Shown: piece by piece, positions 54,148-62,954 of the stretch
Position numbering within the stretch: position 1 is the first letter of the stretch
How the letters are laid out: each line of letters begins with the position of its first letter
NCBI GenBank assembly: GCA_902506565.1
Contig: LR732703.1
Coordinates: 3,950,256 to 4,014,255 of the forward strand
Source of the DNA: Burkholderiales bacterium 8X
Lineage (GTDB): Bacteria > Pseudomonadota > Gammaproteobacteria > Burkholderiales > Burkholderiaceae_C
Direction of reading: 5' to 3'
DNA: 64,000 nt
Program-made: the position numbers and the translations under genes
Notes under the pieces: model-generated
Told to the model about the DNA's origin: nothing
Database searches by the model: none
The model's input: only the letters and a program-made list of their open reading frames with translations

Positions 54148-54882
54148 TTAGCCGGGCGGAGCCGGTGGCGAATCCCGGTCGCCCCCGCCGGCCCGACGCC
54201 AGCCGGCCCAGCCGGCCGCACGCAGCTCGCAGGCCGGGCAGCTTCCGCAGCCGTAGCCCCAGTCATGCCGGTGGGCACGGTCGCCAAGGTAGCAGGTATG
54301 CGTGTCCTCCACGATCAGCTCCACCAGCGCTTCGCCGCCGAGCCGGTCCGCCAATGCCCAGGTCCGGGCCTTGTCGATCCACATCAACGGCGTCTCGATC
54401 TCGAAGGCCCGGTCCATGCCGAGCGACAAGGCCTGCTGCATCGCCCTCATGGTGTCGTCGCGGCAATCCGGATACCCCGAATAGTCGGTTTCGCAGACGC
54501 CGGTCACGATGACCTGCAGGCCGCGCCGATACGCCACCGCGCCCGCCAGCGTCAGGAACAGCAGGTTGCGGCCCGGAACGAAGGTGTTGGGCAAGCCGTT
54601 CGATTCGAGGCCGATCGCGATCTCTCGGGTCAGCGACGAATCGCTGATCTGCGCGAGCAAATCGACCACCAGCAGGTGGTCTTCGCCCAGCCGGTCGCTC
54701 CAGATCGGAAACGCTCGCCGCAAGCCCGCCAGTACCTCGCGGCGCGCGTCGAGCTCGACCCGATGGCGCTGGCCGTAGTCGAAGCCGATGGTCTCGACCC
54801 TCTCGTATTTCGAGAGCGCGTCGGCCAGGCAGGTGGTGGAGTCCTGCCCACCGGAGAAAAGGACGAGAGCGCCGCCTTGCAT
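54148..54882 (-). CDS. queC: 7-cyano-7-deazaguanine synthase QueC
   Basis: A 244-residue PP-loop ATPase making preQ0 for queuosine tRNA modification. The PP-loop is LVLFSGGQDSTT (residues 6-17) and the zinc site is formed by cysteines in DTHTCYLGD and GYGCGSCPACE. The C-terminal tail (about 20 residues, Gly/Pro/Arg-rich) is unusual and runs through a GCCGG-repeat stretch, so the true conserved end is near ELRAAG. No other que genes are nearby. Convergent with the ABC protein. Confidence 0.94.
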   Translation of the reverse strand: MQGGALVLFSGGQDSTTCLADALSKYERVETIGFDYGQRHRVELDARREVLAGLRRAFPIWSDRLGEDHLLVVDLLAQISDSSLTREIAIGLESNGLPNTFVPGRNLLFLTLAGAVAYRRGLQVIVTGVCETDYSGYPDCRDDTMRAMQQALSLGMDRAFEIETPLMWIDKARTWALADRLGGEALVELIVEDTHTCYLGDRAHRHDWGYGCGSCPACELRAAGWAGWRRAGGGDRDSPPAPPG

Positions 54883-54925
54883 GCGTGAGCCGTTGCCTCA
54901 GGTGTTCAGCCGTCGAGCCGGCCGG

Positions 54926-57697
54926 TCAGCCATTGCGTACCTGCTGGCGCTGCGTGGGCTCGTAACGCGCCGGCGCCGGCGCCGACGATGGCGCGGGCGA
55001 TGGCGCGGCTGCAGCAGCGGGCCTCAGTTGCGCAAGGGCGGCCGGAGATGGCGGCTGTTCCGGCAGCGCCGAATTGGCGCGCTTCACGTACCAGGCCGCC
55101 GCCTCGGCGCGGGATGCGAGCTGCAGCCGATCGAGGATGCGCGCCACATGCCGCTTGACCGTGTGCGGGCTCAGGTTGAGCTTGCGCGCGATCACCTTGT
55201 TGCTGTCGCGCTCGACGATGAAGGCAAGCACCTGAAGCTCACGCACCGTCAGCCGGGGCGCGATGTGGGGCGCCGTGACCTGCTTCGCATGCGCTTCGTT
55301 GTTCGCGCGCTTCAAGGCCTCGGAAACGCGCGCCCAGCGCTGCAACTCGACAACGTCCTGCTGCGGCATGCAATCGGTCCAGGGGCCCTGCGCCAATTCG
55401 ACCAAGGTGCAAAGGCCGCAGAGCAGGATGCCGCCGATTTCCTCGGAACCGCGGGCTTGCTGCGCAAGGGGCTGGATCGCCTGCCAGGCCAACGCGGGCT
55501 GGGCCAGGCGCTGGCGCGCGATCGCGAGTGCGATGCGCACCTGGGCATCGAGCCCGAAGCGATCGACCTCCGCGCTGTTCGCGAGCAAGGCCTCGAGCGG
55601 CTCGATGGCGTCCTGGTCGCGGCCCTCGTCCATGGCCATGCGAGCCTCGAGCAGGGACTTGAACGGCCCCCAGAACGGAAGCCTGGCGTCGATCGTGGAG
55701 ATCATGAGGCGTACCGTCCGCCAGTCCTCGACCGCGGCGCTGCACAGCGCGCGGATGCCAACCACCACGCGGCGGATCGCCGGATCGCGGCCATGGGTCA
55801 GGTGGTCGGCCTTCTCGAAGATCGACTGCAACGCCTTGGCGTCGCTGCGCATCGCGGCCGTGAGTGCCGGAACGGTTTTCTGGCGGGTCTGGATCGAGAG
55901 CGGTGCACCGACCCAGTTGCAGTCGGCCAGCACCTGCTGCTGGATCTCGTCGGCCTTCGCCAGCTCGCCCTTCCAGAGCCGGACCCAGATCGCGATCCGG
56001 TTGGCCTCGATCTGCAGCAGCACGCAGTCGCTTCCCGCGGCTTCGGAGCCGCCGGCCGAGATGCGTTCGAGCGCCTCGCACACGCCGGGCCTGCCGATCC
56101 AGTAGGTGAGCGGATAGACGCAAAGGCACAGGTACCAAAGCGATGTCGAGGCGCCGGCCAAGAGGTGCTCGGCGATGACCCGCAGATGCGCGCCGGGCGC
56201 TTCTGCCGGACCGCGGACACCGGAATCCCAGTACGCGACCAGCTCCCAGAGCAGGACGCATTCGAGGTCGGTGCAGCTCGCATCGCGGGCAAGCCATAGC
56301 GTCCGGGCTTCGCCGACGCTGCCCTGCATGCCGAGGGCAATGGCGCGAAGCGCACGCGAACGTTCCGCATGCACCGGTCGTTGTGAAGCCGCGAAGCCGC
56401 GGATCGCGACATCGAGCGCAGAAGACATGATCGCGTACTCGAACCGGGTCCAGGCATAAAGGCCGCGGCCGTACCAGAGCGCGGCGGAGTTCTCCTGCAA
56501 GGCCTGCGGGAAGCGCTTGACCATCTGCGAGATCTGCTCGGCGAAGCCGGTGGTCAGCAGCTGCCGGGCGGCATCCATGAAGGCGCTTTCTGCTTCCTCG
56601 AATGCGCCGGCACGCAGGTACAGGTCGACCCTGCGCACGCTGTCCGCCTCGCTGCCGGCAGCCCGGCGCAGCAGCACCGGAATCTTTTCGGGGCGCTCCA
56701 GCTGCAGGCGATGCTCGAGGTACGCCCGTGCCAGGCTGTGCAGCCGCAGAACGTGGCCCTCGCCGTCGAGCACGGACACCAGCAGGTCGCGATGCGCGAT
56801 TTCCCCGAGCAGCCGCTCCGCATGCGGGTTCTCGCTCACCAGCGCGCATTGCGCGGGCGAGAGGTTCTCGAGCATCGACGTATCCATCAGGAAGTTGCGC
56901 TGCGCTTCGGGCAGCCGATCGAACACCTCGGTGGCCAGGTATTCGAAGAGATGCCGGTTGCTGAGCTGCAAGGTGGCGGTGGTCTCGCCGCGGCCGCCCC
57001 AGGCATCGAGGCTCAGGCAGATCCCGACCGCCCAGCCCTGCGTCCGCTCGAAGAGGCGATGCGCGGCCTCGCTGCTGTCGTCGAGCCGGAGCGCCGAACA
57101 CAGGCGCTGGATCTCCTTGACCGAGAAGCGCAGGTCGGCCTGCCGAAACTCGACCATCGCGCGCGAGGCTCGCAATCGGGCCAGCGCGAGCGGCGGCTCG
57201 ATACGGCTCGCGATCGCCAGCGTCCAGCTCGGCGGCAGGCCTTCGAGCAACAGGTCGATGAATTCGAAGACCCGTGCGTCCTGGATGGCATGCATGTCGT
57301 CCAGCGCGATCACGCCGCGCGGCACGTTCATGGCGCCCAGGACGTCGAGCAATTCGGAAGCGGCCTTGCGCAGGTTCTCGGGCTCCTCGAAATCGATCGA
57401 GGCACCCGGCATCACGCGCCAGGGCGGGTCGTACGGATCGAGGGATTCGCCGAGGCAGCGAAAGAAGGAAGGCAGGTCGAGCTCGGCGTCGGCCGTGATC
57501 CACGCCACGGCGGTCTCGACCGGCATGCGTTCGAGCTGGCGCACCAATGCCACGGTCTTGCCGTTGCCGGCCGAAGCAAGCAGCAACACCAGCCGCTGGC
57601 TGGCGAGTGCACGGCCGAGTTGTTCCTCGAGCCCTTCACGATCGATCAGCTCCGCGCGAAAGTGCGGGCGCTGGATTCGACTCCTAATAAAGTCCAT
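54926..57697 (-). CDS. Large MalT-like LuxR-family regulator (LAL)
   Basis: A 923-residue transcription regulator. The N-terminal NTPase region has a Walker A-like ASAGNGKTV (about residue 42) and Walker B GVIALDDMH (about 132), then a helical TPR-like middle, and a C-terminal LuxR helix-turn-helix LTVRELQVLAFIVERDSNKVIARKLNLSPHTVKRHVARIL near residue 845. A Pro/Ala-rich tail of 55 residues follows. Such proteins respond to a ligand or partner bound by the middle region. It lies 96 bp after the DUF1854 gene on the same strand; TTGTCT and TAGGAA (57723-57751) with a 17-bp spacer could be its own promoter. The target is unknown; the cyanophycin locus is a candidate. Confidence 0.88.
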   Translation of the reverse strand: MDFIRSRIQRPHFRAELIDREGLEEQLGRALASQRLVLLLASAGNGKTVALVRQLERMPVETAVAWITADAELDLPSFFRCLGESLDPYDPPWRVMPGASIDFEEPENLRKAASELLDVLGAMNVPRGVIALDDMHAIQDARVFEFIDLLLEGLPPSWTLAIASRIEPPLALARLRASRAMVEFRQADLRFSVKEIQRLCSALRLDDSSEAAHRLFERTQGWAVGICLSLDAWGGRGETTATLQLSNRHLFEYLATEVFDRLPEAQRNFLMDTSMLENLSPAQCALVSENPHAERLLGEIAHRDLLVSVLDGEGHVLRLHSLARAYLEHRLQLERPEKIPVLLRRAAGSEADSVRRVDLYLRAGAFEEAESAFMDAARQLLTTGFAEQISQMVKRFPQALQENSAALWYGRGLYAWTRFEYAIMSSALDVAIRGFAASQRPVHAERSRALRAIALGMQGSVGEARTLWLARDASCTDLECVLLWELVAYWDSGVRGPAEAPGAHLRVIAEHLLAGASTSLWYLCLCVYPLTYWIGRPGVCEALERISAGGSEAAGSDCVLLQIEANRIAIWVRLWKGELAKADEIQQQVLADCNWVGAPLSIQTRQKTVPALTAAMRSDAKALQSIFEKADHLTHGRDPAIRRVVVGIRALCSAAVEDWRTVRLMISTIDARLPFWGPFKSLLEARMAMDEGRDQDAIEPLEALLANSAEVDRFGLDAQVRIALAIARQRLAQPALAWQAIQPLAQQARGSEEIGGILLCGLCTLVELAQGPWTDCMPQQDVVELQRWARVSEALKRANNEAHAKQVTAPHIAPRLTVRELQVLAFIVERDSNKVIARKLNLSPHTVKRHVARILDRLQLASRAEAAAWYVKRANSALPEQPPSPAALAQLRPAAAAAPSPAPSSAPAPARYEPTQRQQVRNG

Positions 57698-57793
57698 TGT
57701 TGTACTCCCCTGCGTCAGCCTGTTCCTACAGACCACCTTCAGTGTAGACAAGCGCCCGCGACCATGGCGCATCTGACACACCTTTTTACAGGT

Positions 57794-58249
57794 TCAGAGG
57801 AAACGCTCCAAGAGCTTTCTCGAATGACGGTCCAGGAGGCGCGGATCGGCCACGCGGAACGCCAGGCCGTGAGCGCTGGTGATGAGCAAGGCGCCGTTGT
57901 CGAGGCGCCGGATGTCCTCTTCGGCCTTGAGCACGAAGCGCGTATCGCCGCGGTCGGTCCGCACATGCCAGGTACTCGGCACGCCGAAGCTCGAGACGCG
58001 GTGCAGCTGCCGCAGCTCGGGTGCGAAGTCGCGGGCTCGGAGGCTTTCCTCCAGCAACTCGCGCGCGTCCGCGTCGAGGTCGGCGAGGCTGTCGATCCAC
58101 ACCAGCTCGCGGCCCTCGGGTCCGACGATCGAGATGCCCTGCTCGGGCGCGCTCAGCGGGAAAGCCCGAACCGGCGTCACGCCTTCGTGCCTCTGCCCTT
58201 GATCGTCCAGCAGCACCAGCCGACCGAATGCATCGCGTTCGAGCTTCAT
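57794..58249 (-). CDS. DUF1854 protein associated with cyanophycin metabolism
   Basis: A 151-residue cytoplasmic protein without membrane segments or signal peptide. It matches the DUF1854 group that travels with cphA genes in betaproteobacteria (start MKLERDAFGRLVLLDDQGQRH, core DTRFVLKAEEDIRRLDNGALLITS). No catalytic motif is visible. Its start overlaps the ABC transporter stop (ATGA), so it is made with it and may be a regulatory or substrate-handling subunit. The function is unknown. Confidence 0.85.
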   Translation of the reverse strand: MKLERDAFGRLVLLDDQGQRHEGVTPVRAFPLSAPEQGISIVGPEGRELVWIDSLADLDADARELLEESLRARDFAPELRQLHRVSSFGVPSTWHVRTDRGDTRFVLKAEEDIRRLDNGALLITSAHGLAFRVADPRLLDRHSRKLLERFL

Positions 58250-60516
58250 GCGTTCCCCGCCGGATGGGCTGCATGGCCGCCGAGCGCGACGGCGAGCGAG
58301 GCGCGTTCGTCCCGGGCGCCGGCGCTTTCGTCGTCGGCCTGGCGCAGCTGCGCCTGGTAGAGCCGGAAGTAGGCGCCCTGCTGCTCCATCAGGACATCAT
58401 GGCGGCCGACCTCGACCACTTCGCCGCGATCCATCACCACCAGGCGGTCCGCCTTGCGCAGGGTCGAGAGGCGGTGCGCGATCGCGATGGTCGTGCGGCC
58501 TCGCACCAGGTTGTCGAGCGCCCGCTGGATCTCCTGCTCGGTCTCGGTGTCGACCGCCGAGGTGGCCTCGTCCAGGATCAGGATGCGGGGATCGATCAGG
58601 AGGGCGCGCGCGATGCTGATGCGCTGGCGTTCGCCGCCCGAAAGCCCCTGCCCTCGTTCGCCGACCAGCGAGTCGTAGCCTTGCCCGAGCCGGAGGATGA
58701 AGTCGTGCGCATGGGCCGCGCGAGCCGCGGCGACGATCTCCTCCCGGCTCGCATCCGGCTTGCCGTAGGCGATGTTCTGCGCAATGGTGCCGAAGAAGAG
58801 AAAAGGCTCCTGCAGCACCAGCCCGACATGCCGCCGATAGTCCGCCACCCGGAAGCGCCGGATGTCGCTGCCGTCGACCAGGATCGCGCCATCGGTCACG
58901 TCGTAGAAGCGGCAGATGAGGTTGACCAGCGTGCTCTTGCCGGAGCCGCTGTGGCCGACCAGGCCGATCATCTCGCCCGGCTGGATCGCAAGGCTCAGGT
59001 TGCGGATCACCGCACGGCTGCCGTAGCGGAAACCGACGTTCTTCATCTCGATCCGGCCCTCGACCCGCGCGAGCGCCAGCGGCTCGACCGGCTCGGGCAC
59101 GTTGCTCACGTGATCCAGGATGTCGAAGATCCGCTTGGCGCCGGCCGCCGCCTTCTGCGTGACCGAGACGATCCGGCTCATCGAATCGAGCCGCGTGTAG
59201 AAGCGTCCGATGTAGGCGATGAAGGCGGTCAGCACGCCGACCGTGATGCTGCCTCGGGCGACCTGCCAGATGCCGAAGGCCCAGACCACCAGCAGGCCGA
59301 CCTCGGTCAAAAGCGACACGCTCGGCGTGAAGAGCGACCAGGTGCGGTTGAGCTTGTCGTTGACCTGGAGGTTGTATGCATTCGCCTTGTGGAAGCGCTC
59401 GGCCTCGCGCTTCTCCTGCGCGAAGGCCTTGACGACCCGGATGCCGGGGATGGTGTCGGCCAGCACGTTGGTGACCTCGGACCAGACCCGGTCGATCTTC
59501 TCGAAGCCGGTGCGAAGGCGGTCGCGAACCACGTGGATCATCCAGGCGATGAAGGGCAGCGGCACCAGCGTGACGACCGCGAGCAGCGGATTGATCGAGA
59601 ACAAGATGACCGCTGTCATCAGGATCATCAGCACGTCTGTCAGGAAGTCGAGCGCGTGCAGCGACAGGAAAACGTTGATGCGATCGGTCTCCGAACCGAT
59701 CCGCGCCATCAGGTCGCCGGTTCGCTTGCCGCCGAAATAATCGAGCGGAAGTGTGAGCAGGTGTTCGTAGGTGGTGGTGCGGAGGTCGGCCCCGATGCGC
59801 TCCGAAACCAGCGCCAACTGATAGGTGCGCGCCCAGCCGAGCGCCCAGCCGACCAGAGCCGCCGCCAGCAGCGCGCCGAGAAAAACGGCCACCTTGCCGA
59901 AGGCGATTTCCTGGCCGTTCTGGAACGGGATCAGGATGTCGTCCATCAGCGGGATCGTGAGGTAAGGCGGCACCAGCGTCGCCGCGGTCGAGGCCAGCGT
60001 CAGCAGGAAGCCGGAGATCAATTGCTTGCGGTACGGCTTGGCGAAACGGCCGAGTCGCAGCAACACCCAGGTGGATGGCGGGGTCTGCAGTTCAGGGTCG
60101 GCGCCGAAGGCATCGTCCGCCTCGGCTGTCGCCTGCGCGACGCCTGCCTGCCGCTCCTTGAACAGCTTCACCAGCTTCAGGGCGGCCGGCTGGCCCGCGA
60201 GGGTGTAGTGCCACCGTGCCAGGCGAGTGCGCGCATCGCACAGCTCGATGCAGCCGACGCCCGCGTGATCGCTCAGGTGCAGGCGCAGTCCTTCAGCAGA
60301 TATCGGCCACTCGGCCCACTCGCCGCCGGGCGATCGTGAAAGAAGGCGCAGATCGGTCAGCGCAAGCAGAATTTCTGCAAACCGAAGTTCACCATCGAGG
60401 TCAACCGTGATCGCCGTTAATACGTTTTCCGCATTCGCGAGCCGGTTTTCGAGCGCAAGCAGAGCCGACTTATCCTCTTCGCCCTGCGGGGTGCCGACTG
60501 GATCGTGATGTTGCAT
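58246..60516 (-). CDS. Cyanophycin-associated ABC transporter with N-terminal extension
   Basis: A 756-residue fused half-transporter of the exporter type. Residues 1 to about 150 form an extra soluble domain not found in simple exporters. The type I transmembrane domain (about 165-460, from LISGFLLTLASTAATLVPPYL) has six helices. The nucleotide-binding domain has Walker A GHSGSGKST, signature LSGGERQRIS and Walker B ILILDEATSAVD. The start MQHHDPVGTPQ was chosen because the upstream reading runs into the divergent cphA-like gene. It is annotated in related genomes as linked to cyanophycin metabolism, from gene neighbourhood. Whether it moves dipeptides, amino acids or something else is unknown. 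Confidence 0.87.
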   Translation of the reverse strand: MQHHDPVGTPQGEEDKSALLALENRLANAENVLTAITVDLDGELRFAEILLALTDLRLLSRSPGGEWAEWPISAEGLRLHLSDHAGVGCIELCDARTRLARWHYTLAGQPAALKLVKLFKERQAGVAQATAEADDAFGADPELQTPPSTWVLLRLGRFAKPYRKQLISGFLLTLASTAATLVPPYLTIPLMDDILIPFQNGQEIAFGKVAVFLGALLAAALVGWALGWARTYQLALVSERIGADLRTTTYEHLLTLPLDYFGGKRTGDLMARIGSETDRINVFLSLHALDFLTDVLMILMTAVILFSINPLLAVVTLVPLPFIAWMIHVVRDRLRTGFEKIDRVWSEVTNVLADTIPGIRVVKAFAQEKREAERFHKANAYNLQVNDKLNRTWSLFTPSVSLLTEVGLLVVWAFGIWQVARGSITVGVLTAFIAYIGRFYTRLDSMSRIVSVTQKAAAGAKRIFDILDHVSNVPEPVEPLALARVEGRIEMKNVGFRYGSRAVIRNLSLAIQPGEMIGLVGHSGSGKSTLVNLICRFYDVTDGAILVDGSDIRRFRVADYRRHVGLVLQEPFLFFGTIAQNIAYGKPDASREEIVAAARAAHAHDFILRLGQGYDSLVGERGQGLSGGERQRISIARALLIDPRILILDEATSAVDTETEQEIQRALDNLVRGRTTIAIAHRLSTLRKADRLVVMDRGEVVEVGRHDVLMEQQGAYFRLYQAQLRQADDESAGARDERASLAVALGGHAAHPAGNA

Positions 60517-60643
60517 TGTGTTTCTGAGTCTCCGGCCCGCCGAGCGAACCTGCATGCCGCGCATGCTGCGCCGATTCTGACCCAAGGCCATGGGCGCGAT
60601 TGAGGCGGGCATGGTGCGAAGCCCCGGCACTTCGAACGTTTCC

Positions 60644-62905
60644 ATGACCCGTTTCGACGACATCAAGCTGCTGCGCACCCGATACCTGCGCGGCCCCAAC
60701 ATCTGGACCTATCGACCGGTGCTGGAGGTCTGGCTGGACCTCGGCGCGCTCGAGGACTTTCCCTCCAACAAGATCGTCGGCTTCACCGAGCGGCTCACCC
60801 AGCTGCTGCCGGCGCTCATCGAGCACCACTGCGGCGTCGGCGAACGCGGCGGCTTCATCCAGCGGCTGACCGAAGGCACCTGGGCCGGCCACGTGCTCGA
60901 ACACGTCGTCATCGAGCTCCTCAACCTGGCCGGCATGCCGACCGGCTTCGGCCAGACCCGCAGCACCTCGCACCCCGGCGTCTACCGGATGGTGTTCCGG
61001 GCGCGCGACGAGCAGGTCGCCCGGGTGGCGCTGGCCGAAAGCCACCGGCTGCTGATGGCCGCCATCAACCACGATCCCTTCGACGCCGCCGACGTGCAGC
61101 GGGCCGTGGACGCGGTGCGTGCCAAGCTCGAGGACTGCTACCTCGGGCCGAGCACGGCCTGCATCGTCAGCGCCGCGACCGATCGCGGCATTCCGCATCT
61201 GCGGCTGAACAGCGGCAACCTGGTGCAACTCGGATACGGCGCGAGCCAGCAGCGGATCTGGACCGCCGAGACCGACTACACCAGCGCCATCGGCGAATCG
61301 ATCGCGAGCGACAAGGAACTCACCAAGACCCTGCTCTCGAGCTGCGGCGTGCCGGTGCCCGAAGGCCGGGTGGTCGAGAGCGCCGACGAGGCCTGGGAGG
61401 CGGCAGAGGACATCGGCCTGCCGGTGGTGGTAAAGCCGTCGGATGCCAACCACGGCCGCGGCGTCTCGCTCGAACTGAGTTCCCGCGAAGAGATCATGGC
61501 CGCCTTCGCGGTCGCCGAGCCGGAAGGCAGCGACGTGATGGTCGAGCGCTTCATCCGGGGGCACGAGCATCGGCTGCTGGTGGTCGGCGGCGAAGTCGTG
61601 GCTGCGGCCCGCGGCGAGATCATCACGGTGAGCGGCGACGGCAGCTCGACCGTGGCGCAGCTGATCGACAGCCAGCTCAACAGCGATCCGCGCCGCGGCG
61701 CCGAGGAAGAATTCCCGCTCGACGTGATCGACATCGCGACCGACGCCAAGCTGCAGCTCGAACTGAAGCGGCAGGCGCTCGACGCCGGCTCGGTGCCCGC
61801 CGCCGGCCGGGTGGTCACCATCCAGCGCAACGGCAACATGGCGATCGACTGCACCGACCAGGTCCATGCCGAGGTCGCGCATGCCGCCGTGCTCGCCGCC
61901 CGCGTGGTCGGTCTCGACATCGCCGGCATCGACCTCGTCGCCGAAGACATCGCCAAGCCACTCGCGGCGCAAGGCGGCGCCATCGTCGAAGTGAACGCCG
62001 GTCCCGGCCTCTTGATGCACCTGAAGCCGGCGGTGGGCTCGCCGCGCCCGGTCGGCCGAGCGATCTGCGACCATTTATTCCCGGACGTGGCTTCCGGCCG
62101 CATCCCGGTCATCGGCATCGCCGGCACGCGCGGCACCGCCGAACTCGCCCGGCTGGTCGCCTGGCTGGTCAACCTCGGCGGCCGGCATACCGGCCTCGCC
62201 TGCCGCGACGGGCTGTTCCTCGAGCGGCGCCGGGTCGACGCCCGCGACAGCGCCAACTGGGACGCCGGCCGCCGCCTTCTGATGAACCGCGCGGTCGAGG
62301 CGGTCGTGATCGAGAACGGCGCCGAAACCATCCTGCGCGACGGCCTGCCCTACGACCGCTGCGCAGTCGGCATCGTCACCGACCTCGACGGCGCCGAGGC
62401 GCTCGGCGAGTACGACATCCGCGAAAGCGACCAGATGGTTCGCGTGCTGCGCACCCAGGTCGACGTGGTGCTGCCCGAAGGCACCGCCGTGCTCAATGCG
62501 ACGGACATGCGGGTGGCGGGCCTCGCTCCGCTCTGCGACGGCGGCGTGATCCTCTACAGCGTCGACCCACACGCCGAGGCGTTGATCCGCCACCAGAACA
62601 GCGGCGGCAAGGCCGTTCTGGTACGGCAGGACCGCGTCGTGCTGGCGAGCGGCAGCAGCGAATCGTTCCTGCCCGGGCTGGGGCGATTGACGATCTGGCG
62701 TGCGACCCATGCCGGCATCGACCTCGACGTCCTGCTGGCGGCCATCGCGGCCGGCTGGGCCATGGGCATTCCGCTCGGCCTCATCGGCGCCGGCGCGGAG
62801 GCCTTCGAAGCCGACCTGCAGGCGGCGCTCGCGTCTCTGCAACTCTCGCAGGCCACGCCTGCCAGCCCGTCGGCTGCTCCTTCTTCTCCTCCTCAACTGG
62901 CCTGA
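60644..62905 (+). CDS. Cyanophycin synthetase paralog CphA' with degraded Mur P-loop
   Basis: A 753-residue member of the cyanophycin synthetase family. The N-terminal region and ATP-grasp domain are intact: LGPSTACIVSAATDRGIP, DKELTKTLLSSCGVPVPEG, VVVKPSDANHGRGVSLELS near residue 263 and EVNAGPGLLMHL. The Mur-ligase part, which in CphA has an ATP site GTNGKTT, here reads GIAGTRGTAELARL (about residue 492), losing the catalytic Lys-Thr pair. It may join preformed units as proposed for CphA2 or modulate the other synthetase. The ATG giving MTRFDDIKLLR fits homologs; an ATG 11 codons upstream (60611) has a better ribosome site and is possible. Confidence 0.87.
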   Translation: MTRFDDIKLLRTRYLRGPNIWTYRPVLEVWLDLGALEDFPSNKIVGFTERLTQLLPALIEHHCGVGERGGFIQRLTEGTWAGHVLEHVVIELLNLAGMPTGFGQTRSTSHPGVYRMVFRARDEQVARVALAESHRLLMAAINHDPFDAADVQRAVDAVRAKLEDCYLGPSTACIVSAATDRGIPHLRLNSGNLVQLGYGASQQRIWTAETDYTSAIGESIASDKELTKTLLSSCGVPVPEGRVVESADEAWEAAEDIGLPVVVKPSDANHGRGVSLELSSREEIMAAFAVAEPEGSDVMVERFIRGHEHRLLVVGGEVVAAARGEIITVSGDGSSTVAQLIDSQLNSDPRRGAEEEFPLDVIDIATDAKLQLELKRQALDAGSVPAAGRVVTIQRNGNMAIDCTDQVHAEVAHAAVLAARVVGLDIAGIDLVAEDIAKPLAAQGGAIVEVNAGPGLLMHLKPAVGSPRPVGRAICDHLFPDVASGRIPVIGIAGTRGTAELARLVAWLVNLGGRHTGLACRDGLFLERRRVDARDSANWDAGRRLLMNRAVEAVVIENGAETILRDGLPYDRCAVGIVTDLDGAEALGEYDIRESDQMVRVLRTQVDVVLPEGTAVLNATDMRVAGLAPLCDGGVILYSVDPHAEALIRHQNSGGKAVLVRQDRVVLASGSSESFLPGLGRLTIWRATHAGIDLDVLLAAIAAGWAMGIPLGLIGAGAEAFEADLQAALASLQLSQATPASPSAAPSSPPQLA

Positions 62906-62954
62906 CCGGAAAGCCATCCGCTGGCCGACGCCTTTCGCTGATTCGCACGATCCC

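Noticed and set aside
54096..54180. Run of GCCGG-like short repeats at the queC 3' end
   Set aside because: Copies are irregular and GC-biased; not a definable repeat family, although it probably extends the QueC tail.
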